DNA of 64,000 nt from Caprimulgus europaeus. Lineage: Eukaryota > Chordata > Aves > Caprimulgiformes > Caprimulgidae. The position numbers were made by a program, and so were the translations under genes. Each line of letters begins with the position of its first letter. The first letter of the stretch is position 1. The DNA lies in assembly GCA_907165065.1 (NCBI GenBank), contig OU015527.1:23945686-24009685 (forward strand), given 5' to 3'. Below are positions 1 through 12,199 of the stretch, one piece after another. The notes under the pieces are model-generated. The model was not told the DNA's origin and made no database searches. It saw only the letters and a list, made by a program, of their open reading frames with translations.

Positions 1-1442
1 GGAACAGGAGAGGTGCCTGAGGACAGGAGGAAGGCAAATGTCACTGCAGTCTTCAAAAAGGGCAAGAAGGAGGACTCAGGTAACTACAGACCAGTCAGCC
101 TCATCTCCATCCCTGGGAAGGTGATGGAATGACTTATCCTTGGTGCCATCTCCAGGCATATCAAGGATAAGAGGGTCATTAGGGGCAGTCAGCATGGCTT
201 CAACAAGGAGAAGTCGTGCTTGACCAACCTACTAGACTTTTATGAAAACATAACAGGTGGCTAGATGATAGCAGAGCAGTGGATGCGGTCTATCTTGATT
301 TCAGCAAGGCATTTGACACGGTCTCCCACAGCATCCTCACTGACAAATTGAGGAGGTCTGGGTTGGATGGTGAGATAGTGAGATGGACTGTGAACTGGCT
401 GGTGAGAAGAAGCCAGAGAGTGTTGGTTAATGGGGCAGAGTCTAGTTGGAGACTTGTGTCTAGTGGAGTCCCTCAAGGGTCGGTACTAGGACCAGTATTA
501 TTCAATAGATTCATCAATGACCTGGATGAGGGAATAGAGTGCACTGTCAGCAAGTTTGCTGATGACACAAAGCTGGGAGGAGTGGCTGACACAGCAGAGG
601 GCTGTGCTGCCATCCAGAGAGACCTGGACAGGCTGGAGAGCTGGGCAGGGAAAAACTTAATGAAATATAATAAGGGCAAGTGTAGGGTGTTGCACCTGGG
701 CAGGAACAACCCCAGGTTCCAGTATAGGTTGGGGAGTGATCTGTTAGAAAGCAGTGGCATAGGGGAAAGGGATCTGGGAGTCCTGGTGGACAGCATGATG
801 ACCATGAGCCAGCACTGTGCCCTTGTGGCCAGCGAGGCCAATGGCATCCTGGGTTGCATTAGAAGGAGTGTGGTTAGTAGGTCAAGAGAGGTTCTCCTTC
901 CCCTCCTCTCTGCCCTGGTGAGGCCACATCTGGAATATTGTGTCCAGTTCTGGGCTCCACAGTTCAAGAAGGACAGGGAGCTGCTTGAGAGAGTCCAGCA
1001 CAGAGCCACCAAGATGATGAAGGGAGTGGAACATCACCCTTACAAGGAAAGGCTGAGGGAGCTGGGCCTCTTTAGCTTGGAGAAGAGGAGGATGAGGGGG
1101 GACCTTATTAATGTTTATAAATATATGAAGGGTGAGTGTCAGGAGGATGGGGCCAGGTTCTTCACAGTGATGACCAATGATAGGACAAGGGGCAATGGGT
1201 GTAAGCTGGAACACAGGAGGTTCTGCTTGGATTTGACTTCTTTACTGGGAGGGTAACAGAACACGGGAACAGGCTGCCCAGGGAGGTTGTGGAGTCTCCT
1301 TCTCTGGAGACATTCAAGACCCGCCTAGTTGCCTTCCTGTATGATCTCATCTAGATGTTCCTGCTCTGGCAGGAGGATTGGACTAGATGATCTTTTGAAG
1401 TCCCTTCCAATCCCTAACAGTCTGTGATTCTGTGATTCTGTG
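1..1442 (+). mobile_element. CR1 LINE, 3' portion, continues beyond left edge
   Basis: Non-LTR retrotransposon of the CR1 family. The copy enters from the left window edge already inside the reverse-transcriptase region. It then runs through the C-terminal part of the second open reading frame and the short 3' UTR, and ends in tandem copies of the octamer ATTCTGTG at about 1425-1442. CR1 has no poly-A tail; this octamer tail is its diagnostic 3' end. The copy is closely similar to the CR1 at 21241-22372 through its whole overlap, so both belong to one relatively young subfamily. It abuts LTR sequence directly at 1443, which implies insertion into a pre-existing LTR. Whether it is full length cannot be judged because the 5' part is outside the window. 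Confidence 0.95.
13..1354 (+). pseudogene. CR1 reverse transcriptase (ORF2 C-terminal part), broken
   Basis: Remnant of the CR1 ORF2 polymerase, which copies CR1 RNA into DNA at a nicked target. In frame from 13 the translation carries the family segment NYRPVSL, then an in-frame TGA stop at 130-132 (after KVME). A one-base frameshift lies near 252-256. From 279 an uninterrupted 325-codon stretch runs to 1256. It holds [13 protein letters not shown] (residues 5-17), [11 protein letters not shown] (about 62-72) and the catalytic FADD box (residues 93-96, bases 555-566), so the active-site aspartates survive. A second frameshift near 1240-1250 brings on the early TAA at 1254; the ancestral frame resumes (NRLPREVV, SLETFKTRL) and ends at TAG 1352-1354. 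No ATG lies at 279 (the codon there is GTG inside the ORF). The copy cannot make a full polymerase. Confidence 0.9.
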
Positions 1443-1576
1443 CTTTTGTCTCGACCCATGAGTTTGTTTTTTTTGTGTTCCATCATATTTTCTTCCATCC
1501 CCATCTTGCTGAGGAGGGGGGTGATAGAGTGGGCTTTGGTAGGCATCCAGCATCTAGCCAGGGTCAACCTACCACA
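1443..1576 (+). mobile_element. 3' end of an ERVL-like LTR, interrupted by the CR1
   Basis: The segment carries the characteristic end of bird ERVL-type LTRs: a CTCGACCCATGAGT motif near 1450, a GAGGAGGGGGG block near 1512, and a terminus GGGTCAACCTACCACA ending at 1576 (terminal CA). The 5' remainder of the LTR would lie left of the CR1, outside this window. The junction with the CR1 octamer tail at 1442/1443 has no intervening sequence. Family membership is by eye from the terminal motif. Confidence 0.75.
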
Positions 1577-3464
1577 AGTAGAAAGTACTTAGAAGGGAAA
1601 ATATCTCAAAACTGAAAGTAGATGAAAGATTTTAACATTGTTGACTGAAGCTTTCTTTCATGGGATGATATGATGAGTTCCTATGGGAACATATATACAC
1701 ATGTATATAGTCCTACTTCTCCTAATTTTACCATATTTATCCATATGATTTTCTCCTTCAATGCAACTTTAATGTGTAAGCCATTTTTTCCTCCACTGTG
1801 AAATAAATTTATTCTTGTTATTGCTATTTGTCATAGATACAAACTGTCTTTTTTTTGTTGTTGTTGTTTCATTTGCTGGTAAATAACTTCATGTTGCAAT
1901 GCAATCTCATTTCTGTTAATTGATGGTCTTACTTCTTTTTCTTCTTTAAAGTGCATTTTTTTTTCTCCTGATCTTCTGTCTTGCATTTTTGTCTTCTTTA
2001 AAGTGTGTGGAAACCCAGTATATGATGATAATATACCTATTAATGAATAAATGTAAGCAAATCACAAACAGATGTGGAAGTGAAAACTTAAAGACTGCCA
2101 TTAATGTGGTCATGTCTGAAAAAAAATCTTGACAAATAAAAATGAAGTGCTATGTGTTATAAAGTAGAATGATGAACTACTTCTACTTTAGATCTGTCCT
2201 TCCTGATATGAAAAGCACAAGAGTGAATGTAGAATTCAGTGTGAACACATTAGTTTATCTAGTAGCAGCAAAAATGTCTCATATCTTGCCATTTCTTAAC
2301 AAGGTTGACAGGCCTTAATTTTTTCTGCTCATGGGTATAACAAAGTATCTCCTGCATGTTGCAATATGAAGATCTTAAAACTCTCCTGAAGGTGTGTTTA
2401 GTCAGAAAGTTGCAGTCTTTATTTTTAAATTTAGACTTTCCAAAATGATCCATTTCAACCAAGTTTTACAGTGACTGTTTTCTTTCCTTAGACTTTCATT
2501 GATAGAGAGTTCCATAGTAAATAATATTGCTTGAGTCACTGGAGGTTTTATTTTAAAATGTAATTGCCAAAATATTTTCTTTATAGAAATGTTAATGAAA
2601 AAAATATTCTCTATAAGACCACACTGTTCTATGAAGTTGTTTATTATTATTCCCATTTTGATGGCATGTGAAAATTCTGTAAACTTGCTTTTAATACTGT
2701 CATCTAGAGTACTTCAATGAGCAATATACAAATAAAATATACAATGAAATAAAGTTGATCAAACATGTATCTTTGTGGTTTTTCTCCATTTAAATTTAGC
2801 TAAACTCATATTTGCTTCAATTGGCATTTATCTTTTTATCCTAGGCCGTCAGAGCTGTGTAAAGAAGATGACTAATCCCAGTCCTTCTATTAAAGAAGCC
2901 AGCCTAATGTTAGGAGAACACACCAGAAACGTCACTGCAATTTCCTGTCTATTCTGGTTTCAAATCTTTGGGAATGAGTGTTTGGGAAAGAGAAGAACTG
3001 GATTTGAGTACAGTTCCACCAGCTACCTTAACTAGCTGTTTGGATACCCTGTTAGGTCTTTTCTTGATTCATACCAGCTATGTGCATGCAAAATAATATT
3101 TGTCTTATTCAGCACTATACCTTTAGAAACCTTATTAACCTAAGTAAAGGATCATTCTGTATGTTAGCTCTACTCCTTAACTGGCAGCAACACAGGCTAG
3201 GTTTAATTTCTACTTGATAATTATTAAATACTGTTGTGAAACACACTGGGAAATTAAGGAAATTACATGAAACTGACTGAGTGTTCAGTGAACTATTAAT
3301 CTCCACTGTCAGATGATTAATCAAATGTCCTTAACAAAATAGCATGTTAAGGCAGAGAGGAATGAAAACGAGAGAAATAAGACAAACAGTATAACGAGAG
3401 ACAAGACTCTTCCTAATGAAAACCAATGATGGCTTCAAACACTTCATTCTCCTATCTTTGAGCA
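1577..3464. other. AT-rich intergenic or intronic sequence, no gene recognised
   Basis: There are several T-runs (around 1850-1870 and 1956-1966) and scattered short open frames, the longest 86 codons at 2775-3035. None shows family motifs or a convincing exon context. Nothing else is recognised. Confidence 0.6.
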
Positions 3465-4432
3465 TGTGTTGGGTTTGTGTGTGGGGGGAGTGGGCAAGGT
3501 TTTTTTAGTAGTAGGAGAAGGGCCACCTTGTGAGAGCGAAAACTCCCCTGTCTCCAAGGCGGAGACCCCCCAGACTAGGCTGGACCAATGAGCACTAGAG
3601 AAACGCCTCTGCCAATCCATGTTTGTGAGGGGAAGGAATGTCCTGAAAAGAAGAAGGTGGGGGTGAACGTGGAGGCGAGGTCATTGACCTAATAAAAGAT
3701 GACAATCAGCCAAAACAAAGACAGAGAGAGACCGTCATTGCCAGAGGAAAGAGAAGAAGGAAGAAAGACAGAGACCCACACCCAGTTCTATCATATGAAG
3801 TAGGAGAAGACAAAGTCCCCTGCAGCCCATGGAGATTCAGTGATGAAGCATGGAGGACTCCATGCTGGACAAAAGAAGCCGAGCCTGAAAGCAAGTGTGA
3901 TGGAATTGGGACCCCGAAAGTCGCTTGCTACCAAAGTGAGGGTGGACCCCTAGAGTGCGGAGTGAGTCTGCAGCACGTAGATGTCCCCATGCCAAAGCTG
4001 GAAGCTGAGCCTGAAGAGGTCCGTGACTCAGTGGGAAACTTGCTTTGGAACACCTTGTTCCTGGACTTTCATGCCAGGAAGATCAGCAGAGGTGAACTGA
4101 CTGAACCCCTATTCCCTGCCCCCTGTGCTGCTGGTGGGGGGGAATGTAGAGAAATCAGGAGCCAAGAGATTTGAGCCTGGGAAGAAAGGAGGAGTGGGGG
4201 AAAATGTTTTAAGATGTGGTTGTTATGTCTAATTAGATGATTTGCAACTAATTAAATGGATTTTTCTTCCCCAAGTTGTGTCTGTTTTGACTGTGACCAT
4301 ACCTGGTGAGTGAGCCATCCCTGTCCTTGATTCCTAATCCCGTGCCCCCTTTGTTGTGTCTCTCATCCCATCTCAGATGGTTGGGGGAGTGAATGCGGGA
4401 CGGCATGGTACTACTGTGGGTCAAACCACCCA
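3465..4432 (+). mobile_element. Solo LTR (ERVL-like), ~968 bp, copy A
   Basis: A GC-richer island in AT-rich flanks that begins TGTGTTGG and ends with GTGGGTCAAACCACC plus CA. The whole length aligns collinearly with the segment at 53216-54183, including the blocks AAACGCCTCTG, ACAAAGTCCCCTG, CCCATGGAGATTCAGTG, GATGTCCCCATGC, TTCCTGGACTTYCATGCCAGGAAGA, TTTTTCTTCCCCAAGTTG and the terminus. TG...CA ends, a length just under 1 kb and a second dispersed copy without internal viral genes identify it as a solo LTR. It carries GTCGCTTGCTRCCA and a polypurine-like stretch GGGAAGAAAGGAGGAG near 4177. No convincing target-site duplication is visible (GAGCA before, TAGTG after), so the edges are uncertain by a few bases or the flanks have decayed. 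Short open frames inside it (for example 3962-4174) are not viral genes. Confidence 0.85.
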
Positions 4433-5249
4433 TAGTGAGAGAACTTGCAAATCTGTTGGTGGCTTTCTAGTGCTGGTAGTTTTTCCTTCATGGTAAAGTC
4501 CTGTAACTGTGTTAACTACCCAGCAGGCTTCACATATTAGCAATTTCCTATATCAACTGTTCTTTTCCACTGCTCTTTCTGCTTCTTCAAGAGCTTTTGT
4601 TCTTCAGAAGGAACACCACAATCCATAGGCCCATCTTCAACTTGACTGACAGAAAACATCGTCTTCATCTTCTGTTATCTGGAAACTTGTGCAGGTGAAG
4701 TCTTCAAGTTGGCTCATTAAAAATTTACTCATGCCAGGCACATTTTTAGCACCATTAACTTGCCCAGAATATCACATAGTGGAAATATACCGGTAAAATA
4801 TAGCAAAACATACATACAATGAAAACATAAAATACAGAATGAACAAGTTTAAGTGACTACTTTTATTTAGTTACCTATTCAATAAGGGAAAGTAATTGTT
4901 ATCCTGTTCCTTTCATTAGATGATGCAAATGTTATCTCTACAGCACAGAAATGCTTCTTCAAATTGGATGTCAGAATATAGGACTGATTCCAGTAGTCTG
5001 AATATGCACTTAATGGATAATTCATCTATTTTCAATGAACAAATATTTTTCTCAGTTTATTTATTGATTACATTTTAGACCAAATAATTATACAGAAGAT
5101 AGAAATATGAGAGGAAGAAAATGAATACAGAGTATAGCTGGTTTATCTATGATTTGCTATTTGCAGAGGTCCATAAGTACACAGATCAAATTCACAACAG
5201 TTCTTACTTGCTTACTCCTCTACACTTGGATGAAGTGAAACCGATGTGG
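4433..5249. other. AT-rich unique sequence, no gene recognised
   Basis: No open frame, repeat or structural element that could be assigned was seen between the two LTRs. Confidence 0.6.
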
Positions 5250-5698
5250 TCTGCAAAAGCCGTGCACATGAGAAAAGCAAACCAAGGAATTCATTCATTG
5301 TTTCCTATCAGCAGGCAGATGTTCAGCCATCTTCCAGGAAAGCAGAGCTCCATCATGCATAATAATTTATTGGGAAGACAAAATACTGTAAATTTGAGCA
5401 TCCCCCACTTCCTTCCTCTTCCCCTAGCTTTACCTCTTCAGCATGGCGTTTTATTGTATGGAATATCCCTTTGGCCAGTTAGGGTCAGCTGTCCCAGATG
5501 TGTCTCCTCCCAACTTCTTTTGTATCCTCAGCCTCCTCGCTAATGGGGTAGTATGAGAAGGAAAAAACCTCTTGACTTTATGTAAGCACTGCTCAGCAAC
5601 AACAAAAACATCTTTGCATTATCAACACAAATCTAAAACATAGCCCCATAATAGCTGCTATGAAGAAAATTAACTCTATGCCTGTCAAAACCAGCACA
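5250..5698 (-). mobile_element. ERVL-type LTR fragment, 5' end intact, 3' end missing
   Basis: On the minus strand it starts TGTGCTGGTTTTGACAG (5' terminus at 5698) and continues with the family blocks ATAGAGTTAATTTTCTTCATAG and GCTATGTTTTAGATTTG. GCTGAGCAGTGCTTACATA, CAGCTGACCCTAACTGG, AAAGGGATATTCCATAC and AAGATGGCTGAACATCTGCC follow. These match a bird LTR type I know from passerine genomes. The match fades near 5250, so roughly the last 150 bases of the LTR are missing. The 140-codon frame at 5121-5543 on the opposite strand lies across it and is a chance frame, not a gene. Confidence 0.8.
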
Positions 5699-8600
5699 GA
5701 GTGTAAAAATTCCTCAGCTGTAATAAAATTAAATGGAATCTGTATCACCTCCTGCCCTGTCTTGTTATTGACAAATAGGTTGGATGAGCTTAAACAACCA
5801 TTTGCGTCATCTCTATCTTCTTGCTTTCTTCAAGAAAAATGTCTTACTGAGATAAATGATTGCTATCTGCTTCAGAAAGGCAGGAAAGAGAAAAAAAAAA
5901 GAAAAAATTTAAATCTTTAAAATGCTGTAGGCAGTAAGAATATCGTATGGAAATTTTCTTACACTTTGAAAGTGGTGAAAAAACATGAGATTGAATGCCT
6001 ATTCTGTAAGCAAGATAATTGGTTATTTAGATTGAAGAAGTCTGAGAAATCTGTAGCTGTGAGAATGCTGATTCTGAAACAAAGAAGAGGTAAAGCAGAG
6101 CTGCTTAGCATAGTGATAACAGCCTTCTCTGTACTAATGACAAGATCTGTTGGGAAGTGTAGAATAATTTTTTCATCACTGTCTGTGGGGAATGCAGCTA
6201 AAGTGTGATATTTTTTCCTCATTATCACTTCCACCCCCTCAAGCCAGTGTGTGTGTTTTTCCCCTCTCCCTGTCCCAATTTTTGAATATTGTACTGTATA
6301 CAACATATGAGGTGGAAAAAACCCAAAACTAAAAACCAACATTTATCTAACCACTCCTATAGGAAAGGTGAACTTAAGAGTTCTGCTACATAAAGGATGC
6401 ACAGTTATGTCTTTGTCTTTCCAGTGGTCCACCAATATTACAAGCTTTAAAAGGCAGGATGAGTTAGTGGATCTAGTACTTGTCTTTTCATCTCTGTTAA
6501 AACTTTCCACAACTGAGTGGAAAGAAAGTTCCCTCCTCAAAGATTACTGATTTATTCTTTAAAATTGCTATATATGATTTAAAATTCTCAACTGTTTGAC
6601 TTGTCTTTTTGCCTGAAGAAAAAGCTGGAATACCACTTTATTAATAGCTATTATTGCTAAATTACTCATATGTTGACATATTTTACTTTTATAATTTTAG
6701 AATAACCTTTTCCATTATCTAGATAAAACCTTCTTTGGAAAATCTTCACTAACTTCCTTTAAATTGTTATAAAACTTTGAATAAAGAAATCAAAATATAA
6801 TGAAGGAACTATACACAGGATTTATAGAAGTGCTACCTCTTTAACACAATGAGATTATGAATTGTGTGAAGCACACTTCAGAATGCATCATATATTACCA
6901 AGTCTGGAGCACAAAACTGAACACACTAATAAGAAAGCTAATGTTGTAGTTCGAAAAAATAATAAAGCTTGAGTAAATTATCATTATTTTTCTTTTTTTC
7001 TGTCTTTTTTTTTCTGTAGTATAACATAAAACTTGGTGTAGTTTTGAGATGGAGGAAAGTTGACACATAATATTCTGAGTTTTTGGAACGTGGTGGAAAA
7101 TCCAAGAATTACGCTGTGATAATTTTCTACTGTTACTTTAATCATTAGTTAGAAGCTCCATTTTTTGCTGTGTGCTCTGGGTCTTATATCAAAACTCAGT
7201 GCAGTTAAATTCATTAGTAAGTACATATCAGAAGTTCAGTTTGGTCTTGTAGTTTCCAGCTATTAAATCACAGTTCATTTTTGTGCTGTCTCTTAAAACG
7301 AGGTCAATTCCTTACTGCTGGCCCAAGTCCTGGCAGGATACCACTTATGCTTAGCTTGCCAGACAGCCCTCTTCTTCACTTCTTCTTCTGCTCAGCTTTG
7401 AGCTGGGAAACCTGCTTTTTTTGCAGTATCTGGTAAATAACCTTGGAGAAGGCAAGAAAGTCAGAGATTGCATCTCAGTGCCTGGCCTGTTTTCACAAAT
7501 CAGTAGTCTCTTCATAGAGGCAACTGGTCTCTGAGTATACCATCAGGGACATGGCAGAAGGAATGCACACTTTATTTAGGAAGATTTGCTTTTCCTCTAT
7601 GGAAATTTAGCTCTCTCACAGCAGGAAAGCTGGAATAGAAAAAGAGGAAGTAGAAACTGTAATAATCTCACACTATGATTATAGGAAGGTCTTTTAGCAG
7701 GATCTTATAAATGAGGTGGGAATTTAATATAACAACATAAAAAATAACAAACCTTACATGTATAACTTGACAGGGAAAGAAACATATGCATATGTTCTCT
7801 TTGAGGTTGATAGCCATATATCTTATCAATCCAGCTGGATTCATGCTGTCATGCTGAATCCAAGCCTTAAACAGAAACATGTTTGTCCTAAGAGGAAATT
7901 CTTCTAGATGAAAATGCCTACAGTACTTTAGGCCATTTAGAGAGATAAATCAGATCTGAGATGGTTAACAAGAAGCCAAGTATATACAGAAGCCACAAAT
8001 ATGTTTGTAAGAAGTTAAGGGGTAGGGAGACACTTGAGGAAGTGGATATACAATTTTCCAGAGTCTAAAGAGCAGTGAAAGAAAGGTTTCAAACAAAAGT
8101 GCCCCCAGAGCAACAGCACATTTGGCTGTGACACAGCAGATCCAGGAGCAGCTCACTTAATCTGTACAAGCAGTGAAGAGGATCAAGTTGTAAGTAAAGC
8201 AGCAACACTGCTATGAAATAAGAACAATAATTTTCATATTCGTTGCATGCAAGTTGAAATTCAGAAGGTTTACCCTCCAGCTACACATTTCATTTAAAAA
8301 ATGCCACAATTCCATGAAATCTGAATTTCAACATTCTACTAGTTTGTATGTAAAAGAGGTAACATAACAAAAAAACATGAAGTAATTTTACAACTATTCA
8401 GAGGTGCTCCTGTTAAATATGAGGGAGAAATCAGAAACTATGACTGTTGAAAAAATTTCCAAACTACAATTTTCCTTGTATCAGCTAGGACTGGCATTTG
8501 ATAGGCAGATAGCCAATACACAAGTTAAACCAAAACATTAAAATCTTTAAAACTGTTCAGATTTTACTGAAATGTATTCCTGGTGGAGTCTTACAATACT

Positions 8601-9279
8601 TATTTTAAATTATCTCTTTTACCCTTTCACATTGAAAATAAAGTCTAAACCAGAATTGCACTGCTAATATTCGGTGTTTATAGCAACCTTAAAAAGATTC
8701 ACAAACACTTCCCCAAAAGACAACATCAGGATGGCTCAATAGTGTTCTTCTGTTCATAGTAACAATACCAAGAATAAAAATGTAATTTCAATAGGTTTTA
8801 TTAATAACATTTTGGCATGGTAAAAGAGTATATAAAAACATAATGAATAATGTATTTTTAATATTTTTATATGGTGTTAAGTCATTCAGAGATCAGGAAA
8901 GCTCTTGTGTGTCTGAATTCAAGGGCAGGTAAGCGCATTTCAAAGACATTACTGAAGTACTGATCTGAGCAAAAGAATGTTTGATACTATGAAAGTAATC
9001 CCTGTATTCCTTGTTAATTTTTACACACATAGCTAGTGACCTTTCCCCAAGACAGCACAGACACATCCATGACTTGCAAATTTTAAAGACCGAAATTCAC
9101 ACAGGATCACAACAAATATATGCATGTCTTGTGAAACCAGCAAGAATTTAGACACCGAACCCTCTTTTCTGCTTTGAGTATCTTCAGAACTGTGAGCTCT
9201 CAGAGCAAGCACTCTTCAGAGAACACCTTAGATGAAAAAGCAGGGCAATTAAAGCATTTTAAATATCATGTATCTACTA
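5699..9279. other. AT-rich unique sequence, no gene recognised
   Basis: The longest open frame is 127 codons (5959-6342, minus) and has no recognisable motif. A pyrimidine tract ending CTGTAG at 7019 resembles a splice acceptor but is not followed by an exon-like segment. The region 7310-7520 is somewhat GC-richer, without any recognisable content. Confidence 0.55.
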
Positions 9280-9411
9280 TCCCTGAAGGCATTTAAAAGA
9301 CAGGTAGATGGGGTGTTCTGAGAGGTAGTTTAGTAGTGGATAGGTACATTTGCACTTGATGATCTCAAAGGTGTTTTCCAACCAAGCGACTTTATGATTT
9401 GATGATTCTAC
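9280..9411 (+). mobile_element. CR1 3' tail, old and truncated
   Basis: Matches the last ~130 bases of CR1: the end of ORF2 (CTGAAGGCATTTAAAAGACAG), then the conserved TTGATGATCTCAAAGGTG and TTTTCCAACCAAGCGAC. It ends in degenerate octamers (TTATGATTTGATGATTCTA) at 9392-9411. The terminal repeats are eroded, so this is an older copy than those at the left edge and at 21 kb. Confidence 0.85.
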
Positions 9412-12199
9412 ATAAACATCTAAAACTGAAACATTTTTTGATAACTGTAATGGGGACTTTACTGGTAAAATGGCAGCTGCCAGCTATATAACTTTGTTCT
9501 GTTTTCTGTCAACCGGATTCTGAATGGAGCTATTTAAAAACAGTGTATACATTCCATATCTCATTGAGACACAATTTCTTTGTGCAGCTGTTTCTGTTGT
9601 TTCAGGCTCTTGAGTTGTTTCATGGGAAAAAAACATGAACTTTTTTTTGTTATCTAGAAAATTAAGGTTTTTCTCTACAGTAATATAAATTTAGATGAAA
9701 TAACAGAGAAGATTGGAGGTACCACTCCTGCAGCAAAGCTAAGCAAGTGATTATATATCCTCCATGATAAAAAGAATGTTATCTTTTGTGTAATAACACG
9801 ATAAGGTGTGCTTTAAAATTAAATGGGATTGAGGTAATCAATTTTGCCTAGAGGAACAAATACAGACATGAAGATTATTTTTCAGAGTAAAAGTTAGAAG
9901 AAATTACACTAATCTACCATAATATGCTACTGTGACATGCACATTAAGTAATAGTGACTAGGAATTAGTGATTCTAAATACCAAGGGAATAGGTTTCTTT
10001 TCCAACTTTTTGGGGAACATGAATAGTAATTAGATATGTAAGTAAAGCTCCTGCTTCTCCCAGAAAGCCCCATTGAGGATAGATCATAGCAGGGGCTTAC
10101 ATGAAATCACATGAAGTTATCTGCAAGCTATGGTGAAATAAAAGGTTTTTTGCACTCAGAAGTGAAGGAAGAAAGGACAGTGGGGCATTATTTTCCCAAA
10201 GGTATCTCACCAAGACATCAGACTTGGAAAGCATCTCAGAACAGTGATGATGATGTGCCATGAAAGACTGCAAGGATCAGAGGTTAAATTTTGAAAACGT
10301 TTAGACTTCTGTATTATGTTATTGTTAACTGTTATAACTATCTTCAAGGCAGAAAACTCAGTTTTTTAAGAACATCTGCAAATGGCGCTAGGACATTTCA
10401 TGTAATACAGAAGGACTAGAATTCAGATTTTAAACTATGCATAACTGAGAGTATTGAAAGTCAACAGACATTTTGGCCTCTAATTCATGAAACTGAAATC
10501 AGGGGGACTTAGATGTTCAAGTATCTTTGACGATTTTAGCTGAAATTCTTACATTAATGCAAAGAACAGAAAATCTAAAGGAATTTGCTTTGGATATCTT
10601 ATAGAGCAACATGTAATAAATTATTTGGTTTTTTTTTTTCTCTAGAGCAACATAATTAAACATATCCAGTTACAACTCACTCAGAAGAAAAAAAAATATT
10701 GACCTATGCAATGTACTCGGCCTGTGAGTTTATTAATTTAAAAGTTCCTGTAAAATTTCCCACTAACTCATGGAGCAGGATAAATAGTAATTAAAGGTAT
10801 TATTCTTCACATTATTTTTTGTATCTACTGACCCACGTGCTGTGAATTAGCATAGTCATAATTTAAGCTCAGGGTTATCCCACACCCGGTGGTCTTTTTT
10901 AATGGATCCTGTAAGATGAGGAAGAACAGATCCCAAATTACCGTGCAAAAAGCATAAGTAGTTTAAACTTTTATCGGCTGAACAGCAAGCATGTGAAGCT
11001 TCAGTTCTATTCAGCTGAGAGGATGTTGGTTTTGTGTGGTTTTTGCAGTGTTATTGAATACTTGTCTTTAAATAAGAGATTTATTCTTCCTGACAATTTC
11101 TTCCACCACTTCCTACCGATTTTTATTCTTGTCTACTGGTTTGCTCACAACGAGCTTTATGGTAAGCTGATTTTATACAATTTCTGCTGCTGTTACTTTT
11201 ATTTGAAACTGTCATTGATTACATTTTCAGTAAAACACAGACTTCAAATTTTTAAGGCTTTGAAACAACTGCCAAGTGTGTTGGTCTGAAAACCTATGCA
11301 GACTTCCTGACATACAAGGATAGAAACTGTGATCAAGTCTGAGTCATATATATCCATGAAGTGACATTAGAAACCATTCTTATTGATCAGAGTTGAAATC
11401 ACAGCTGACAATAGTATTGGAGTGCTACTATTTTCATGGTATTTGATTTGTAGTATTAAACCTTCTTTTGTAGCTATTTTTGTATTTGACACCAGCACTG
11501 ACATTTCAAACTGAAAGTAAAATCCTCTTTTTACTCTTTTCCTTGGTGCTGTTTTGTTTGTTGTTGTTGCTTTTTAATTGCTCTTTCTCTTCCACATGCT
11601 TTTAAAGCTCTCTGCCTATTCTACATCTGGCACCAGATCAGGCTTTTAGAAAACTGCCAACTTTCATATCCATTATAGTCATATGGAGTTTTAAATTATT
11701 GGGACAAAAAAACCCCCAAACAACCTAAAAAACAAACAAAGAAAACTAACCTTGACCTAAAATTATACTTTTAAATTTCTTGATTTTTTGCTATAGGTAA
11801 ATAAGTACTAAGATGGTTAGTTTTGGCTCTTGGAAATGTAACATTTTTTTTTTTTAACACGGATTTTTGTTATATCTGTTTTAATGTTTTAGATCCTGAG
11901 GAAGAACTGCTGCGGTATTCACACTAAAAAAGCTCTTATTTTCTCGATGAATATGAAAAACAGGATTTGAGATTAATTCCTGGTTTCATTGAAATCTATG
12001 AGAGGATTTCCACTGAAGCTCTCTATGAGTCCTGTTTTCCATTAATGACGTCTGGATGGTATACTATGCAATTATGACTCAGAGTATACTGACTATAACT
12101 ACCAAAATCATGAAAGCAGTATGTTCTTGTATAGGGCCATTTGGTCAGTCTTATTGTGTCTCTTTCCATTAATGTATTGTACTTTCGAAAGCATACAAT
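9412..12199. other. AT-rich unique sequence, no gene recognised
   Basis: Contains an A/C low-complexity run at about 11703-11741 and a pyrimidine tract ending CTCTAG at about 10645. The 98-codon frame at 10993-11289 is hydrophobic by composition only and has no family motif. Nothing else was seen. Confidence 0.55.

Noticed and set aside
473-1012. 179-codon minus-strand frame over the left CR1, and the matching 178-codon frame at 21403-21939
   Set aside because: Antisense shadow of the reverse-transcriptase frame; appears in both CR1 copies only because they are the same element.
5121-5543. 140-codon open frame
   Set aside because: Its right part is the antisense of the ERVL-type LTR at 5250-5698; not a gene.
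6983-7019. Pyrimidine tract ending CTGTAG, and similar tracts ending at 10645, 22847 and 63807
   Set aside because: Acceptor-like strings arise often from T-runs here; none is followed by a segment that also has a convincing donor or coding pattern.
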